Origin: Alicyclobacillus contaminans DSM 17975
Lineage (GTDB): Bacteria > Bacillota > Bacilli > Alicyclobacillales > Alicyclobacillaceae
Assembly: GCF_000429525.1 (NCBI RefSeq)
Contig: NZ_AUCA01000022.1
Coordinates: forward strand, 1-58,059
Direction of reading: 5' to 3'
DNA length: 58,059 nucleotides
The notes under the pieces were generated by a model, which worked only from the letters and a program-made list of their open reading frames with translations, ran no database searches and was not told the origin of the DNA. This document shows, piece after piece, positions 43,021 through 51,822 of the stretch (position 1 is its first letter; each line of letters opens with the position of its first letter). Made by a program: the position numbers and the translations under genes.

Positions 43021-43599
43021 ATGCAACGAAACTGGATACAGGCGCTGAAAAAAGGCATTTCCACGCTGGTGTTGGCCGCTTCCGCGGCAACCGCGGTGGT
43101 CGGAACATCGGTGGCGGTGCAGCCGCTGCAGCAAACGGCAGAAGCAGCAACCCTGCTGCCGCCCGGGGTGACGCTCGACACCCATATTCAACCGGTGGCT
43201 CCGCTCAGCGCGAGTACCGCGGCCAAAGAGCAAGCGGTGATGCAGGTGGCCATAAGCAAGCTGGGGACGCCGTACGTGTGGGGCCACAACGAGGATCGCG
43301 GTCAGTACGGCTTCGACTGCTCGAACTTCACGGCCTACGTGTATCATCATGCGCTCGGCTACAAGATGAGCGGGGCTTCCCGCACGCAGGCCCAGAGCGT
43401 GGGGTGGACGGTTCCGCGGTCAAGCATGCGCGTGGGGGATCTCATTATTTTTGATAATGGCCACCACGTGGGAATTTATGCTGGAAACAGCCGGGTGATT
43501 CAGGAGGGCGGCGGCCTCGGGAAAGTGGGCTACTTGTCGATTGCTCCGGGATCGTACTGGGGGAAACACATCACCGCCGTGAAACGGATGTTCCAATGA
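43021..43599 (+). CDS. Secreted NlpC/P60 peptidoglycan endopeptidase
   Basis: This 192-residue protein has an export signal (about 1-43, cleaved after AEA) and a C-terminal NlpC/P60 domain (about 70-190). The catalytic cysteine is C100 in GFDCSNFTAYVY and the histidine is H149 in GHHVGIYAG. It cuts peptide stems of the cell wall. The c-di-AMP riboswitch upstream ties its expression to wall/osmotic signalling. The ATG follows AAGGAGGAAACC. Confidence 0.93.
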   Translation: MQRNWIQALKKGISTLVLAASAATAVVGTSVAVQPLQQTAEAATLLPPGVTLDTHIQPVAPLSASTAAKEQAVMQVAISKLGTPYVWGHNEDRGQYGFDCSNFTAYVYHHALGYKMSGASRTQAQSVGWTVPRSSMRVGDLIIFDNGHHVGIYAGNSRVIQEGGGLGKVGYLSIAPGSYWGKHITAVKRMFQ

Positions 43600-43629
43600 T
43601 TCGGAACCCGTCGGACGAACCATGAACAG

Positions 43630-43669
43630 GCTGTCGAGAGGGAGTGTTTTCCTTCTCGACAGCTTTTTT
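43630..43669 (+). terminator. Terminator after the NlpC/P60 gene
   Basis: GCTGTCGAGAGG pairs with CCTTCTCGACAGC, followed by TTTTTTG. It is a strong intrinsic terminator. Confidence 0.93.
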
Positions 43670-43869
43670 GCTTTCCATCGTGGAGCCGGCGAAGAACGGA
43701 GCCTTGGTGGCGGCCCGTGTAGAGTATTTTTTCCGTTGAAAGGTCTGTAGTATAATGTACGAGGTGTCATTTGCTCAGGGTCTGCAGCGCTTGCCGGGTG
43801 TGCGCTGTGTCGTAAAAACTGATGCGTTGTCACAAACTGTCCGCATACTGGGATGAAGGGAGAACTGAC

Positions 43870-45006
43870 ATGTCGAAAGAAACCGTGAATTTTGCAGCTG
43901 GTTTGGAAGATGTGGTTGCCAACACATCGGAAATTTGCTTCGTGGACGGCCGCGAAGGACGGCTGGTCTATCAAGGGTACGACATTCACGATCTGATTGG
44001 CGGCAACGCCACATTTGAAGAAGTGATCTACCTTCTGTGGCACGGAGACCTTCCGAACGTTTCTCAGTTGAAGGCGTTTACGCAGGAGATTGCCGAACAA
44101 CGCGAACTCCATCCGGATGTGTTGAAATTTTTGAAATCCATTCCGAAAGATGCAAATGCTATGGAAGTGTTGCGGACGGCCGTGAGTTTGGCCGGTCTGT
44201 ACGATCCGGACGCGGGCGACGATTCCATGGAAGCGAACGTTCGCAAAGCAACGCGCCTGGTTGCGCAAATCCCCACCATGGTGACTTCCTTTGAACGCAT
44301 CCGCAACGGTCAGGAGCCCATTACACCCGATGCTTCGCTCAGTGCGGCGGCCAGCTTCTTCTACCTGTTGAACGGCACCAAGCCGTCCGAATTCGTGGAG
44401 AAGGCATTCAACATCGCCTTGATTCTCCATGCCGACCATGAATTGAATGCATCGACGTTCTCGGCTCGCGTGACCGCGGGAACGCTCTCTGACATGTATT
44501 CCTGCATCACCTCCGCTGTCGGTACGCTGAAGGGCCCGTTGCACGGCGGCGCGAACGAACAAGTGATGCGGATGTTGCTGGAAATCGGCGAACTGTCGAA
44601 GGCAGAGTCGTACATTGAGAACGCACTCGCAAATAAGAAGAAAATCATGGGCTTCGGCCACCGCGTGTACCGTACCGAAGATCCCCGCGCGACCCATCTG
44701 CGCAAGTTGAGCAAGGAAGCAGGGGAATTGGCGGGTGACACCCGCTGGTTCGAGATGTCCCAGGTGATTGAGCGGATTGTGAAGGAAAAGAAGGGTCTGA
44801 ATCCGAACGTCGACTTCTATTCTGCCTCCATGTACTACTCCATGGGGCTGCCGACACACCTGTACACGCCCATCTTCGCCTGCAGCCGCATTTCCGGTTG
44901 GACGGCGCACGTTTTGGAACAGCTCCGAAACAACCGTCTCATCCGTCCGCGCGCAGAGTACACGGGGCCGACGCACCGCGAATTTGTTCCGCTGTCTCAG
45001 CGTTGA
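43870..45006 (+). CDS. Citrate synthase
   Basis: This 378-residue enzyme condenses acetyl-CoA and oxaloacetate. The catalytic histidines are in ILHADHELNASTF and MGFGHRVYR, the aspartate is in NVDFYSASMYYSMG, and the LKGPLHGGANEQV loop is present. The short length is typical of Gram-positive CitZ-type enzymes; a 2-methylcitrate role cannot be excluded. The ATG at 43870 has AAGGGAG upstream. A terminator follows. No icd or mdh is adjacent. Confidence 0.95.
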   Translation: MSKETVNFAAGLEDVVANTSEICFVDGREGRLVYQGYDIHDLIGGNATFEEVIYLLWHGDLPNVSQLKAFTQEIAEQRELHPDVLKFLKSIPKDANAMEVLRTAVSLAGLYDPDAGDDSMEANVRKATRLVAQIPTMVTSFERIRNGQEPITPDASLSAAASFFYLLNGTKPSEFVEKAFNIALILHADHELNASTFSARVTAGTLSDMYSCITSAVGTLKGPLHGGANEQVMRMLLEIGELSKAESYIENALANKKKIMGFGHRVYRTEDPRATHLRKLSKEAGELAGDTRWFEMSQVIERIVKEKKGLNPNVDFYSASMYYSMGLPTHLYTPIFACSRISGWTAHVLEQLRNNRLIRPRAEYTGPTHREFVPLSQR

Positions 45007-45035
45007 ACGTCCTCGTTTACAAATGCCTGACTATC

Positions 45036-45082
45036 TCACCCCGACGGGCACATGCCCGCGGGGTGATTTGTTTGTCATGGCG
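45036..45082 (+). terminator. Terminator after citrate synthase
   Basis: TCACCCCG-A-CGGGC pairs with GCCCG-C-GGGGTGA (45036-45066), then TTTGTTTGT. Confidence 0.9.
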
Positions 45083-45170
45083 TACTGGTTTCACTGGATA
45101 TTTATGCAGAATATAACAGTGTTTTTTGCCGTTGCGTGGAGAGGATAAAGGCCAAGGAGGTGTTGAAACC

Positions 45171-45371
45171 ATGGCGAGAGGAAACAGCAACAACGTATTG
45201 GTGTCCAACGCGCAGCAGGCGCTGGAGCAGATGAAGTACGAAATTGCTTCGGAGTTCGGTGTCCAACTCGGTGCCGAAACCACTTCGCGCCAAAACGGCT
45301 CGGTTGGAGGGGAGATCACAAAGCGCCTTGTGGCCTTTGCTGAACAAGCTCTGTCTGGCCGCGCTCAGTAA
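45171..45371 (+). CDS. Alpha/beta-type small acid-soluble spore protein (copy 1)
   Basis: This 66-residue protein coats and protects spore DNA. It carries the family stretches [17 protein letters not shown], with the germination-protease site after the glutamate, and [18 protein letters not shown]. The ATG at 45171 has AAGGAGGTG upstream; an upstream frame from 45126 lacks support. It is nearly identical in the core to the second copy, 186 bases downstream. It would be made in the forespore. Confidence 0.95.
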   Translation: MARGNSNNVLVSNAQQALEQMKYEIASEFGVQLGAETTSRQNGSVGGEITKRLVAFAEQALSGRAQ

Positions 45372-45408
45372 CATCCTCCGCAACCACAATTGTACAACGT
45401 GTTCACCG

Positions 45409-45440
45409 ACAGCGGACACGAGGGTGTCCGCTGTTGTGCT
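45409..45440 (+). terminator. Terminator between the SASP genes
   Basis: ACAGCGGACAC-GAGG-GTGTCCGCTGT (45409-45434) is a perfect stem followed by TGTGCT. It implies separate transcripts for the two copies. Confidence 0.7.
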
Positions 45441-45556
45441 GGGACAAGACGGTGACGGATTGTCGGCGGCTGGGAATTGCGTTTACTTCAAGCAGAATGT
45501 GTCAGCGTATCGATGGCACGGGTGGACACAATAAGCCCACAAGGAGGTGTTGACAA

Positions 45557-45754
45557 ATGGCTGGAAACAACAACAATAGCGTGCTCATCTCCAATGCGCA
45601 GCAAGCGTTGGATCAGATGAAGTACGAAATCGCTTCCGAGTTCGGCGTCCAGCTGGGTGCGGAGACCACGTCCCGTCAAAACGGATCCGTGGGTGGTGAG
45701 ATTACCAAGCGCCTGGTGGCCTTCGCCGAGCAGAACCTGGCGGGCGGTCGGTAA
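45557..45754 (+). CDS. Alpha/beta-type small acid-soluble spore protein (copy 2)
   Basis: This 65-residue protein is a tandem paralogue of the preceding SASP, with the same [20 protein letters not shown] core and a different N-terminal tail ([11 protein letters not shown]). The ATG follows AAGGAGGTGTTGACAA. The two genes presumably give a high spore dose. Confidence 0.95.
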   Translation: MAGNNNNSVLISNAQQALDQMKYEIASEFGVQLGAETTSRQNGSVGGEITKRLVAFAEQNLAGGR

Positions 45755-45790
45755 CCCGAACAACAACTGAACATCGTTTGTTGATCCGAG

Positions 45791-45821
45791 GACTCCGCGC
45801 ACAGCGCGGAGTCTTTCGTTT
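45791..45821 (+). terminator. Terminator after SASP copy 2
   Basis: GACTCCGCGC-ACA-GCGCGGAGTC is a perfect 10-base stem followed by TTTCGTTT. Confidence 0.93.
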
Positions 45822-45923
45822 GGCCTGAGGAGCATCCACCATATCTACGCGTTCGCACATATCGTCGGTGTCCCCCGCTTCCCCGTGTTCCGGCAAGTAA
45901 GGGGGCAGAGGAGGAGATGCAAT

Positions 45924-46331
45924 GTGCACAGTCTCTGGTTGACGGTGCTGCACCAGATGGTCATGCTGTTGCTGCAGAGTGTGTTCTGTTTGCTGCTGGT
46001 TCTGGTCCATTGTCTATGGCCAACGGTGCGCCGTTGGTTGAATCAACACGTGTCGCAACAGGAGCGTCAACTGCTCTCAACCATCGGACACGAGGCGTAC
46101 ATTTTTGCAGAATCCGTCTATGCGGGTCACGGTGGAGATGAAAAACTACAGCAGGCGCTCACCTACGCGCTCGCGGTATTGGGCAAGAGCGGACAATCTT
46201 TCACGGTCGGAGAAATCCGAGCGGCCATTGAGAATGCGGTGCGGATGGCCAAACGGGTGGAGGTGGCTGGTCACCGTTCACAAGCCACAATCATGCGAGA
46301 CTCGCCCGTTCCAATCGTCCCTGAAGCATAA
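45924..46331 (+). CDS. Holin-like small membrane protein (LL-H type)
   Basis: This 135-residue protein has one N-terminal membrane segment (about 8-33) and a soluble helical part. The part reading QERQLLSTIGHEAYIFAE to IRAAIENAVRMAKR resembles the phage LL-H holin family found also as single chromosomal genes. No other phage gene is around, so a lysis role is doubtful. The GTG at 45924 has GAGGAGGAG upstream. It lies between the SASP genes and a CBS gene. Confidence 0.6.
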   Translation: MHSLWLTVLHQMVMLLLQSVFCLLLVLVHCLWPTVRRWLNQHVSQQERQLLSTIGHEAYIFAESVYAGHGGDEKLQQALTYALAVLGKSGQSFTVGEIRAAIENAVRMAKRVEVAGHRSQATIMRDSPVPIVPEA

Positions 46332-46334
46332 AGA

Positions 46335-46360
46335 AACAGCCCTCGGGGAGGGCTGTTGGT
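46335..46360. terminator. Hairpin between convergent genes
   Basis: AACAGCCCTC-GGG-GAGGGCTGTT (46335-46357) is a clean stem with GGTTG after it. It likely serves the holin-like and CBS genes. Confidence 0.6.
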
Positions 46361-46378
46361 TGTGGCGCGGTGCAACGG

Positions 46379-46816
46379 TCATTGCAACGCGTTCTGGCTC
46401 GTCGTGGGCTGCGAAATTTTGCTCAAGGCGTCGCCGGCTTCATTGATGTGGATATCAATCGTCGCCAAATCGCCGATGGCACAAATGCCGACAATATTGC
46501 CGGATGCGTCGCAGACGGGCAGGCGGCGAATTTGGTGGCGGGCCATCAAATCGGCCGCTTCGTGCGCATCCGTGTCCGGTGTGCAGGTGATCACCTGGTT
46601 GGTCATGCACTGCGAGACCGGCGTGGTATGGGAGGCGCCCTTCGCGACGGCCTTCAATGCAATATCCCGATCCGTACACATGCCGACCACCTTGTTGTTT
46701 TGACACACCGGCACGGAACCGACATTCAACTGCTCCATAATCTGAGCGGCTTTCTGGATGTTGTCCGTGGTCTGAACACAGGAGACGTTGGACGTCATGA
46801 TATCTTTAACCTTCAC
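46379..46816 (-). CDS. CBS-domain protein
   Basis: This 145-residue protein has two CBS domains: KDIMTSNVSCVQTTD to VGMCTDRDIALKAVA (about 3-60) and VSQCMTNQVITCTPD to VGICAIGDLATID (about 67-122). It probably binds adenine nucleotides and regulates an unknown partner. It belongs to the stand-alone general CBS group. The GTG at 46816 has GGGGGAAG upstream. The open frame runs much further (to 48352) but only as shadow of other genes. Confidence 0.9.
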   Translation of the reverse strand: MKVKDIMTSNVSCVQTTDNIQKAAQIMEQLNVGSVPVCQNNKVVGMCTDRDIALKAVAKGASHTTPVSQCMTNQVITCTPDTDAHEAADLMARHQIRRLPVCDASGNIVGICAIGDLATIDIHINEAGDALSKISQPTTSQNALQ

Positions 46817-46893
46817 ACAGCTTCCCCCTTTGCGCATGCTTCCTCGGGTCCTCGGATGGAACCAAGCCATAGTATGCGCCTGTCCGCAAGGGG

Positions 46894-47271
46894 TTATGTT
46901 TGCGGCGGATTCGCCAGTTTGGTACGGCGCCAGCTGAGCACGTCGGTGACCGTGCAGTACATGCCCCACAGCCCGGAGAGAACGCGCAGCATGGCTTCGA
47001 GCGGATCGGCCTGCGCGTACGGCCAATTTGGCCACGCAAACCCGGCGAATCCCCAGAGCAACAGCAGGATGCCGTACAGCACGCTCGCCATCGTCGCGTC
47101 TCGCCAGCGAAGCCGCGCAGCGATCATGCCGAATACGCCCAGCGCCGTATAGGCGATGGCTTCGGCCAGGGACACATGGATGTAATTCCCGAGTCGTCCG
47201 CTCGTAAAACCCACCATGCCCAGTGCAAAATACAGCCAGCCGCAAATCCGGTTGAAAATTGGGCAGTACAT
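46894..47271 (-). CDS. Small multi-span membrane protein (unknown)
   Basis: This 125-residue protein has four hydrophobic segments (GWLYFALGMVGF, AEAIAYTALGVFGMIA, MASVLYGILLLLWGFAGF, LRVLSGLWGMYCTVTDVL). The layout resembles DUF4383-type proteins, but I do not assign a family. The ATG at 47271 has AAAGGAG upstream. It is divergent from the efflux operon. Confidence 0.7.
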   Translation of the reverse strand: MYCPIFNRICGWLYFALGMVGFTSGRLGNYIHVSLAEAIAYTALGVFGMIAARLRWRDATMASVLYGILLLLWGFAGFAWPNWPYAQADPLEAMLRVLSGLWGMYCTVTDVLSWRRTKLANPPQT

Positions 47272-47422
47272 GCGCGAGCTCCTTTGCATGGATGTTGTCC
47301 CTACACTGTATGTCCGCAAAGCAGCGGATAGACCGAGGGAGACGAAGGACTTTCAGCCGAACCGGGCCGCATGGTAAGGTGAATGAGACAGGTTCTAGTA
47401 GGATGGAATGGGTGAGCGGAAC

Positions 47423-48484
47423 ATGAAGAGAGAACCGGAACGCGTGCGTCGTCGGCGTTGGCCGTGGGTGCTTGGCGGCGTTGGTGTCCTGTGCAGTGCG
47501 GCTGTGGCGTTCACGGTCTGGGAGCGGCTGCGTCCGCCCGTCGTAGCAACCGCCGTGGTGCAGCGGCAGTCTCTGAGCAATCAGCTGTTTGAAACCGGAG
47601 CCGTCAAACCGACCCAGAGTCAGATGGTCACAGCGCAGCAGCTGACCGGGCCCGTGGTGGCGGTCGATGTGCAGCCCGGCCAAACAGTGCATGTTGGACA
47701 AGTGCTGGTGGAATTGAACCACGAGTCCGCGAGGGCCAGCGTGCAAGCTGCGCAAACAGCGGTTCAGCAGGCTCAGGCGGCGTTGAAGGAAACGGAAACC
47801 GAACAGTCGTCGGCACCGGCCGGTTTCCAGAGTCAATTTGCGGGTACCCTGGCCAGTGAACGAACCACGCTCGCGCAGGCCCAGGCGCAGTTGGCCCAGG
47901 CCCAGGCCGCGCTGGATGCCACGTATATTCGCGCGACCATCTCCGGCACCGTGTTGACCGTCAATCCAAGTGGAGTGGACAGCACAGGCAATCCGGTGCC
48001 GATTGTGCAAGTTGCTGGAACCACCAAACAAATTGCGACACAGGTTTCCGAAGTGGACGCTGCACAGATTCATCCGGGCATGCAGGCCCGCGTCACGACC
48101 GATGCCTATCCGGGGCGGCAGTGGACCGCGCGCGTGGTGCGCGTCGCCAACTACGCAGAGGCTAACAGCGCCGGCAGTGGTCAAGTCGAGGTGGATCTCG
48201 AGGCTGCGAATTTCGAGGTCCCCATTGGCTATCAGGTGAATGTGCAAATTACCACAGCCACCAAGCCCGGCGTGACGGTCGTGCCGTACGCGGCGATTGT
48301 GCAGAACGGCAGCGTGGATGAGGTGTACGTCGTCCAAGATGGAACGGTGCATGCGGTCACGGTCAGTCTCGGCATCACCGCCAACACGGTGGTGGAGGTC
48401 ACGCGCGGATTGTCGCCGGGTCAGAGGGTGGTCTTGAATCCGCCGGCCTCGCTGCGGGATGGGCAGGCGGTGAGAACCTCGTGA
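47423..48484 (+). CDS. Efflux periplasmic-adaptor (HlyD/MacA-like) subunit
   Basis: This 353-residue protein has an N-terminal signal-anchor (about 12-35) and a lipoyl/barrel-sandwich region (TGPVVAVDVQPGQTVHVGQVLVEL). A coiled-coil follows (EQSSAPAG flanks, ALKETETE and QAQLAQAQAALDATYIRA), then beta-barrel repeats. It links the MacB-like permease to the cell exterior. ATG at 47408 or 47423 is possible; GGTGAG suits the second. Its stop overlaps the next gene's GTG. Confidence 0.88.
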   Translation: MKREPERVRRRRWPWVLGGVGVLCSAAVAFTVWERLRPPVVATAVVQRQSLSNQLFETGAVKPTQSQMVTAQQLTGPVVAVDVQPGQTVHVGQVLVELNHESARASVQAAQTAVQQAQAALKETETEQSSAPAGFQSQFAGTLASERTTLAQAQAQLAQAQAALDATYIRATISGTVLTVNPSGVDSTGNPVPIVQVAGTTKQIATQVSEVDAAQIHPGMQARVTTDAYPGRQWTARVVRVANYAEANSAGSGQVEVDLEAANFEVPIGYQVNVQITTATKPGVTVVPYAAIVQNGSVDEVYVVQDGTVHAVTVSLGITANTVVEVTRGLSPGQRVVLNPPASLRDGQAVRTS

Positions 48485-49158
48485 TTGTCCTGCGTCATGT
48501 ATGGAAGACGTACACCGTCGGCGGTGAGCCGCTGCACGTATTGCGAGACGTCACGCTCGATGTGGCGGCGGGCGAATTCGTTGCCATCATGGGGCCGTCC
48601 GGCAGTGGAAAATCAACCCTGATGCACATCCTCGGGTGCTTGGATGTTCCCACGCGCGGAACGTACCATCTGGACAATCAACCCGTGCACGAGTGGCATG
48701 GACGGGCGTTAGCCCACGTTCGAAACCGGGATATTGGCTTTGTGTTTCAACATTTTCACCTGCTTCCCCGCATGACCGCGCTGCGCAACGTGGAATTGCC
48801 GATGATTTACGCGGGAAGACCGCGGGCGGAGCGGCGCAGACAAGCGAGGCAGCTGCTGGCGCAAGTCGGAATGGAGGAGCGGGCGCACCATTATCCGAAT
48901 CAACTGTCCGGGGGGCAGCGCCAGCGCGTTGCCATCGCCCGGGCTCTGGCCAACGGCCCGCGGCTCCTGCTCGCCGACGAACCCACTGGTGCGCTCGACA
49001 GCGCCACGGGCCGGGGGATTCTGGAGCTGTTCCGTCAATTGAACCAACAGGGTATGACCATCGTTATGATCACGCACGATCCGTCGGTGGCCGCGGCGGC
49101 CCACCGGATTGTCCATCTGGTGGATGGCCGCGTGGCGGACCCGGAAAGGGTGGACTGA
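48481..49158 (+). CDS. MacB-like ABC transporter ATPase
   Basis: This 225-residue ATPase of the LolD/MacB group has GPSGSGKST (Walker A), LSGGQRQRVAIARAL (signature) and LLLADEPTGALDSATG (Walker B). The GTG at 48481 overlaps the adaptor's stop and its stop abuts the permease GTG, so the three genes are one operon. The composition (adaptor, ATPase, FtsX-type permease) is that of peptide/macrolide efflux systems. Confidence 0.93.
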   Translation: MIVLRHVWKTYTVGGEPLHVLRDVTLDVAAGEFVAIMGPSGSGKSTLMHILGCLDVPTRGTYHLDNQPVHEWHGRALAHVRNRDIGFVFQHFHLLPRMTALRNVELPMIYAGRPRAERRRQARQLLAQVGMEERAHHYPNQLSGGQRQRVAIARALANGPRLLLADEPTGALDSATGRGILELFRQLNQQGMTIVMITHDPSVAAAAHRIVHLVDGRVADPERVD

Positions 49159-50367
49159 GTGGAGATTCGGGAATTGCTGGCAGCCGCCTGGCTGTCACTC
49201 ACGGCGAATGTCTTGCGCAGTTTGCTGACAATGCTCGGGATTTTCATCGGGGTTGCGTCCATCATCGCGATTGTGGCCATTGGCCAAGGAGGGACGACGG
49301 CGGTGGTCAACGTCATCGAAAGCCACGCCGCGCAGCAGACCATCGAAATCCTTCCGAAAGAGTTGGTCGAACCGGGGCTTCCCCAGCCGGGCCAGGTGCT
49401 GTCGTTCACAGAGGACGACTTGCAACTGGTGCGCCAATTCGACGGTGTCGCCGACGTGTCCTACTCCGTCAACGGCCAGGGCGACGTGGGGTACCGCGGG
49501 AAGACCATCAACGCCAATATCGAAGGCGGCCCGAGCGACCTGAATGAACTGGCCAACTTCACCGTGGTGCAGGGACATATGTACACGTCCGCGGACTGGC
49601 TTGCGCATCGACGGTTGGCTGTGTTGAGCACGTCGCTGGCGCATAAATTGTTTGGCAACCAGTCACCGGTGGGGCAAGTGATTCAAGTGGGCGGACAACC
49701 GTTGCAGGTGGTGGGCGTGGCCGTGTCCAACCAATTCAATTTCATGTCCATGTTTCTCGGGGCCGACACCATATATCTGCCAGCAACAACGTGTACGGAT
49801 CTCTTCCCGTGGTGGAACATTTCCGAGATGGACGTGACCATTCAGCCGGGAACCGATAAGGCCGCACTGTCCAAACGACTGGTGACGGCGTTGAACCTCC
49901 ACGCGCATCAGGCGGACGCATTTATTGACAGTTCCGGGTTTCTTCTTGGATTGGAAAAGACCATTGGAACCATCACCACCATTCTCACCGCAGTGATTGG
50001 GGCGGTGGCGGGGATTGCGCTGGTGGTGGGCGGCGTTGGGGTCATGAACATGATGCTGGTATCCGTGTCGGAGCGCACGGAGGAAATTGGACTGCGCATG
50101 TCTCTCGGTGCCACGCAGAGCGACATTCTGCTGCAGTTTTTGTGCGAGTCCGTGATGATCACGGGGTGCGGCGGGCTGCTCGGCATTGCGTTTGGCGTGG
50201 TTGCCTCAATCCTGGTGCACGCCCTCACCCCGCTGCCCTCCGTGGTATCCTGGCAGGCTGCGGTCATTGGATTTCTGTTTTCCATGGCGATGGGCGTGGT
50301 GTGTGGCCTGTATCCCGCCTACAAGGCTTCAAAGTTGCACCCGATTGATGCGCTGCGGTACGAGTGA
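49159..50367 (+). CDS. MacB-like FtsX-domain permease
   Basis: This 402-residue protein has one N-terminal span (about 15-37), a large outside domain (about 40-275, MacB-PCD type) and three C-terminal spans. GGVGVMNMMLVSVSERTEEIGLRMSLGAT is the FtsX/MacB signature. The GTG start directly follows the ATPase stop with GGAAAGGG upstream. It completes the efflux system; its substrate is unknown. Confidence 0.93.
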   Translation: MEIRELLAAAWLSLTANVLRSLLTMLGIFIGVASIIAIVAIGQGGTTAVVNVIESHAAQQTIEILPKELVEPGLPQPGQVLSFTEDDLQLVRQFDGVADVSYSVNGQGDVGYRGKTINANIEGGPSDLNELANFTVVQGHMYTSADWLAHRRLAVLSTSLAHKLFGNQSPVGQVIQVGGQPLQVVGVAVSNQFNFMSMFLGADTIYLPATTCTDLFPWWNISEMDVTIQPGTDKAALSKRLVTALNLHAHQADAFIDSSGFLLGLEKTIGTITTILTAVIGAVAGIALVVGGVGVMNMMLVSVSERTEEIGLRMSLGATQSDILLQFLCESVMITGCGGLLGIAFGVVASILVHALTPLPSVVSWQAAVIGFLFSMAMGVVCGLYPAYKASKLHPIDALRYE

Positions 50368-50402
50368 ATCCTTCGCCCGGATTGTGCATCAAAATGAAGG
50401 GG

Positions 50403-50432
50403 GGGCATCCTCGCGGATGCCCATGGTTCTTG
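50403..50432. terminator. Terminator between the efflux operon and htpX
   Basis: GGGCATCC-TCGC-GGATGCCC (50403-50422) is followed by ATGGTTCTT on the plus strand, and TTCATTTTG on the minus strand. It may serve both. Confidence 0.65.
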
Positions 50433-50434
50433 TA

Positions 50435-51283
50435 TCAACCGAGGATTCTCATGTTTCGCAAGCGCCGAACCCGTTCCTCCGTGGGCGGGTGGGTGCTGAA
50501 CAAACGCAACAGGGATTCGCCCCGGAACGGATTCACAATGAACAGGTGCGAAGTGGCTGGATTGAACTCTCCCGGGATGCGGTGCGCGTACGCATCCAGG
50601 CGCTCCAGCGCGTCGGCGAGCGGATTGGCGTCACCCACCAGGCGCGCCCCCACTGCATCCGCTTTGAACTCCCGGGTCCGGGAGATGGCCAATTGGACAA
50701 GGGTTGCCGCAATCGGGGCCAGGATCACCATGGCGATTTCCGCTGCTACGTTTCCTCTATCGTCATCCCGTCCGCCGTTGAACCCAAACATCATCGCCCA
50801 CTGGAGCATGTTCGCGATGGACGTGATGACGCCCGCCAACATGGCGGCCAGTGAACTGATGAGAATGTCGCGGTTTTTCACGTGAGCCATTTCGTGGGCA
50901 AGGACGCCCTCCAACTCCCGTGTCGACAACGCCCTCAGAATGCCTTCCGTCACGGCGACCTTGGCGTGTTGCGGATTGCGTCCGGTGGCGAATGCGTTCG
51001 GCTGCATGGAGGGTGTGAGGTAGATCTCGGGCATCGGCAAATTGGCTCGGTGGGCCAACCGACGCACAATCGCGTAGACCTCCGGCAATTCGGCTTCTGA
51101 CACCGGTCTCGATCCGGTCATCGCAATCGCGACACTACCACTGGTCCAATATCCGATGAAGTTCATCACAATCGACAGAATGAGGAAAAAGATCATCCCG
51201 CGGTATCCGCCGATGAGGCGCCCGAACAACACCAGAATGACGGTCAGTACGCCCATCAACAGCCAGGTCTTCAGTGAATTCAT
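50435..51283 (-). CDS. htpX: Membrane zinc metalloprotease HtpX
   Basis: This 282-residue M48 protease for membrane-protein quality control has two N-terminal spans, then the zinc motif HEMAH (130-134) and the third ligand in SRTREFKADAVGARL. Two later spans follow HVKNRDILISSLAAM. The C-terminal FSTHPPTEERVRRL is characteristic. The ATG at 51283 has GGAGGATTGG upstream; the open frame extends further to 51376 without support. Confidence 0.96.
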   Translation of the reverse strand: MNSLKTWLLMGVLTVILVLFGRLIGGYRGMIFFLILSIVMNFIGYWTSGSVAIAMTGSRPVSEAELPEVYAIVRRLAHRANLPMPEIYLTPSMQPNAFATGRNPQHAKVAVTEGILRALSTRELEGVLAHEMAHVKNRDILISSLAAMLAGVITSIANMLQWAMMFGFNGGRDDDRGNVAAEIAMVILAPIAATLVQLAISRTREFKADAVGARLVGDANPLADALERLDAYAHRIPGEFNPATSHLFIVNPFRGESLLRLFSTHPPTEERVRRLRNMRILG

Positions 51284-51445
51284 TCCACCAATCCTCCGTC
51301 GTTGTGGCAGTAGAAAGCTGGATTCAGCATTATTGTATGCCGCGGGCTCAAAATACAAAAGGGGGGCGTCGGACAACGGGCTGCCAATCCTTGAGATGTA
51401 AAGAAAATGTCAACGCTGCCCAGATGGGCAACGGGCGTCGATGGT

Positions 51446-51474
51446 TTGTTTGATGGAGAGGCTTTCGCTATACT
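51446..51474 (+). promoter_or_regulatory. Promoter of the GT4-epimerase-rhomboid operon
   Basis: TTGTTT (51446-51451) and TATACT (51469-51474) are 17 bases apart, about 40 bases before the first gene. Confidence 0.6.
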
Positions 51475-51516
51475 GGGAGCGGACAGGCAGTACTGTTTTG
51501 GAGAGGAAGTGACCTC

Positions 51517-51822
51517 ATGCGGCTCGGATTGAACATCGAATACGACGGGAAAAGCTACGACATTCTGGAACTTCCCCTGGAGGCCTTTGTGCAGATGGTG
51601 CCAGGGTTGACTGAAGATCAGTTTCTACTATTAGATAAGTATTTTGCGGACTTTTGGCCGGAATCCACACAACGACGTCATCACATCTTAAATTTCGCTG
51701 CCGAGCAGGTCGGTGCGTCGTTGGACTACCTGCTGCTCAACCGGGAGAGCATTCATTTTGACGAAGCCGACATGGCAGAATACGTACAGCGGTGTACGAA
51801 ACAGGGGAATCGGCCATCTTGA
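51517..51822 (+). CDS. Small acidic protein of unknown function
   Basis: This 101-residue soluble protein starts MRLGLNIEYDGKSYDI and has no membrane segment or motif that I recognise. It is the first gene of a tightly packed operon. Its TGA shares its last base with the ATG of the glycosyltransferase gene. The ATG follows GGAGAGGAAGTGACC. The coupling suggests a role with the glycosyltransferase. Confidence 0.75.
   Translation: MRLGLNIEYDGKSYDILELPLEAFVQMVPGLTEDQFLLLDKYFADFWPESTQRRHHILNFAAEQVGASLDYLLLNRESIHFDEADMAEYVQRCTKQGNRPS

Noticed and set aside
43420-44976. 518-residue minus-strand open frame
   Set aside because: Antisense to citrate synthase and the NlpC/P60 gene; shadow.
46817-48352. 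Long minus-strand open frame continuous with the CBS protein
   Set aside because: It is antisense to the efflux adaptor and the small membrane protein genes; its translation beyond 46816 shows no domain, and the GTG at 46816 has a good ribosome site.
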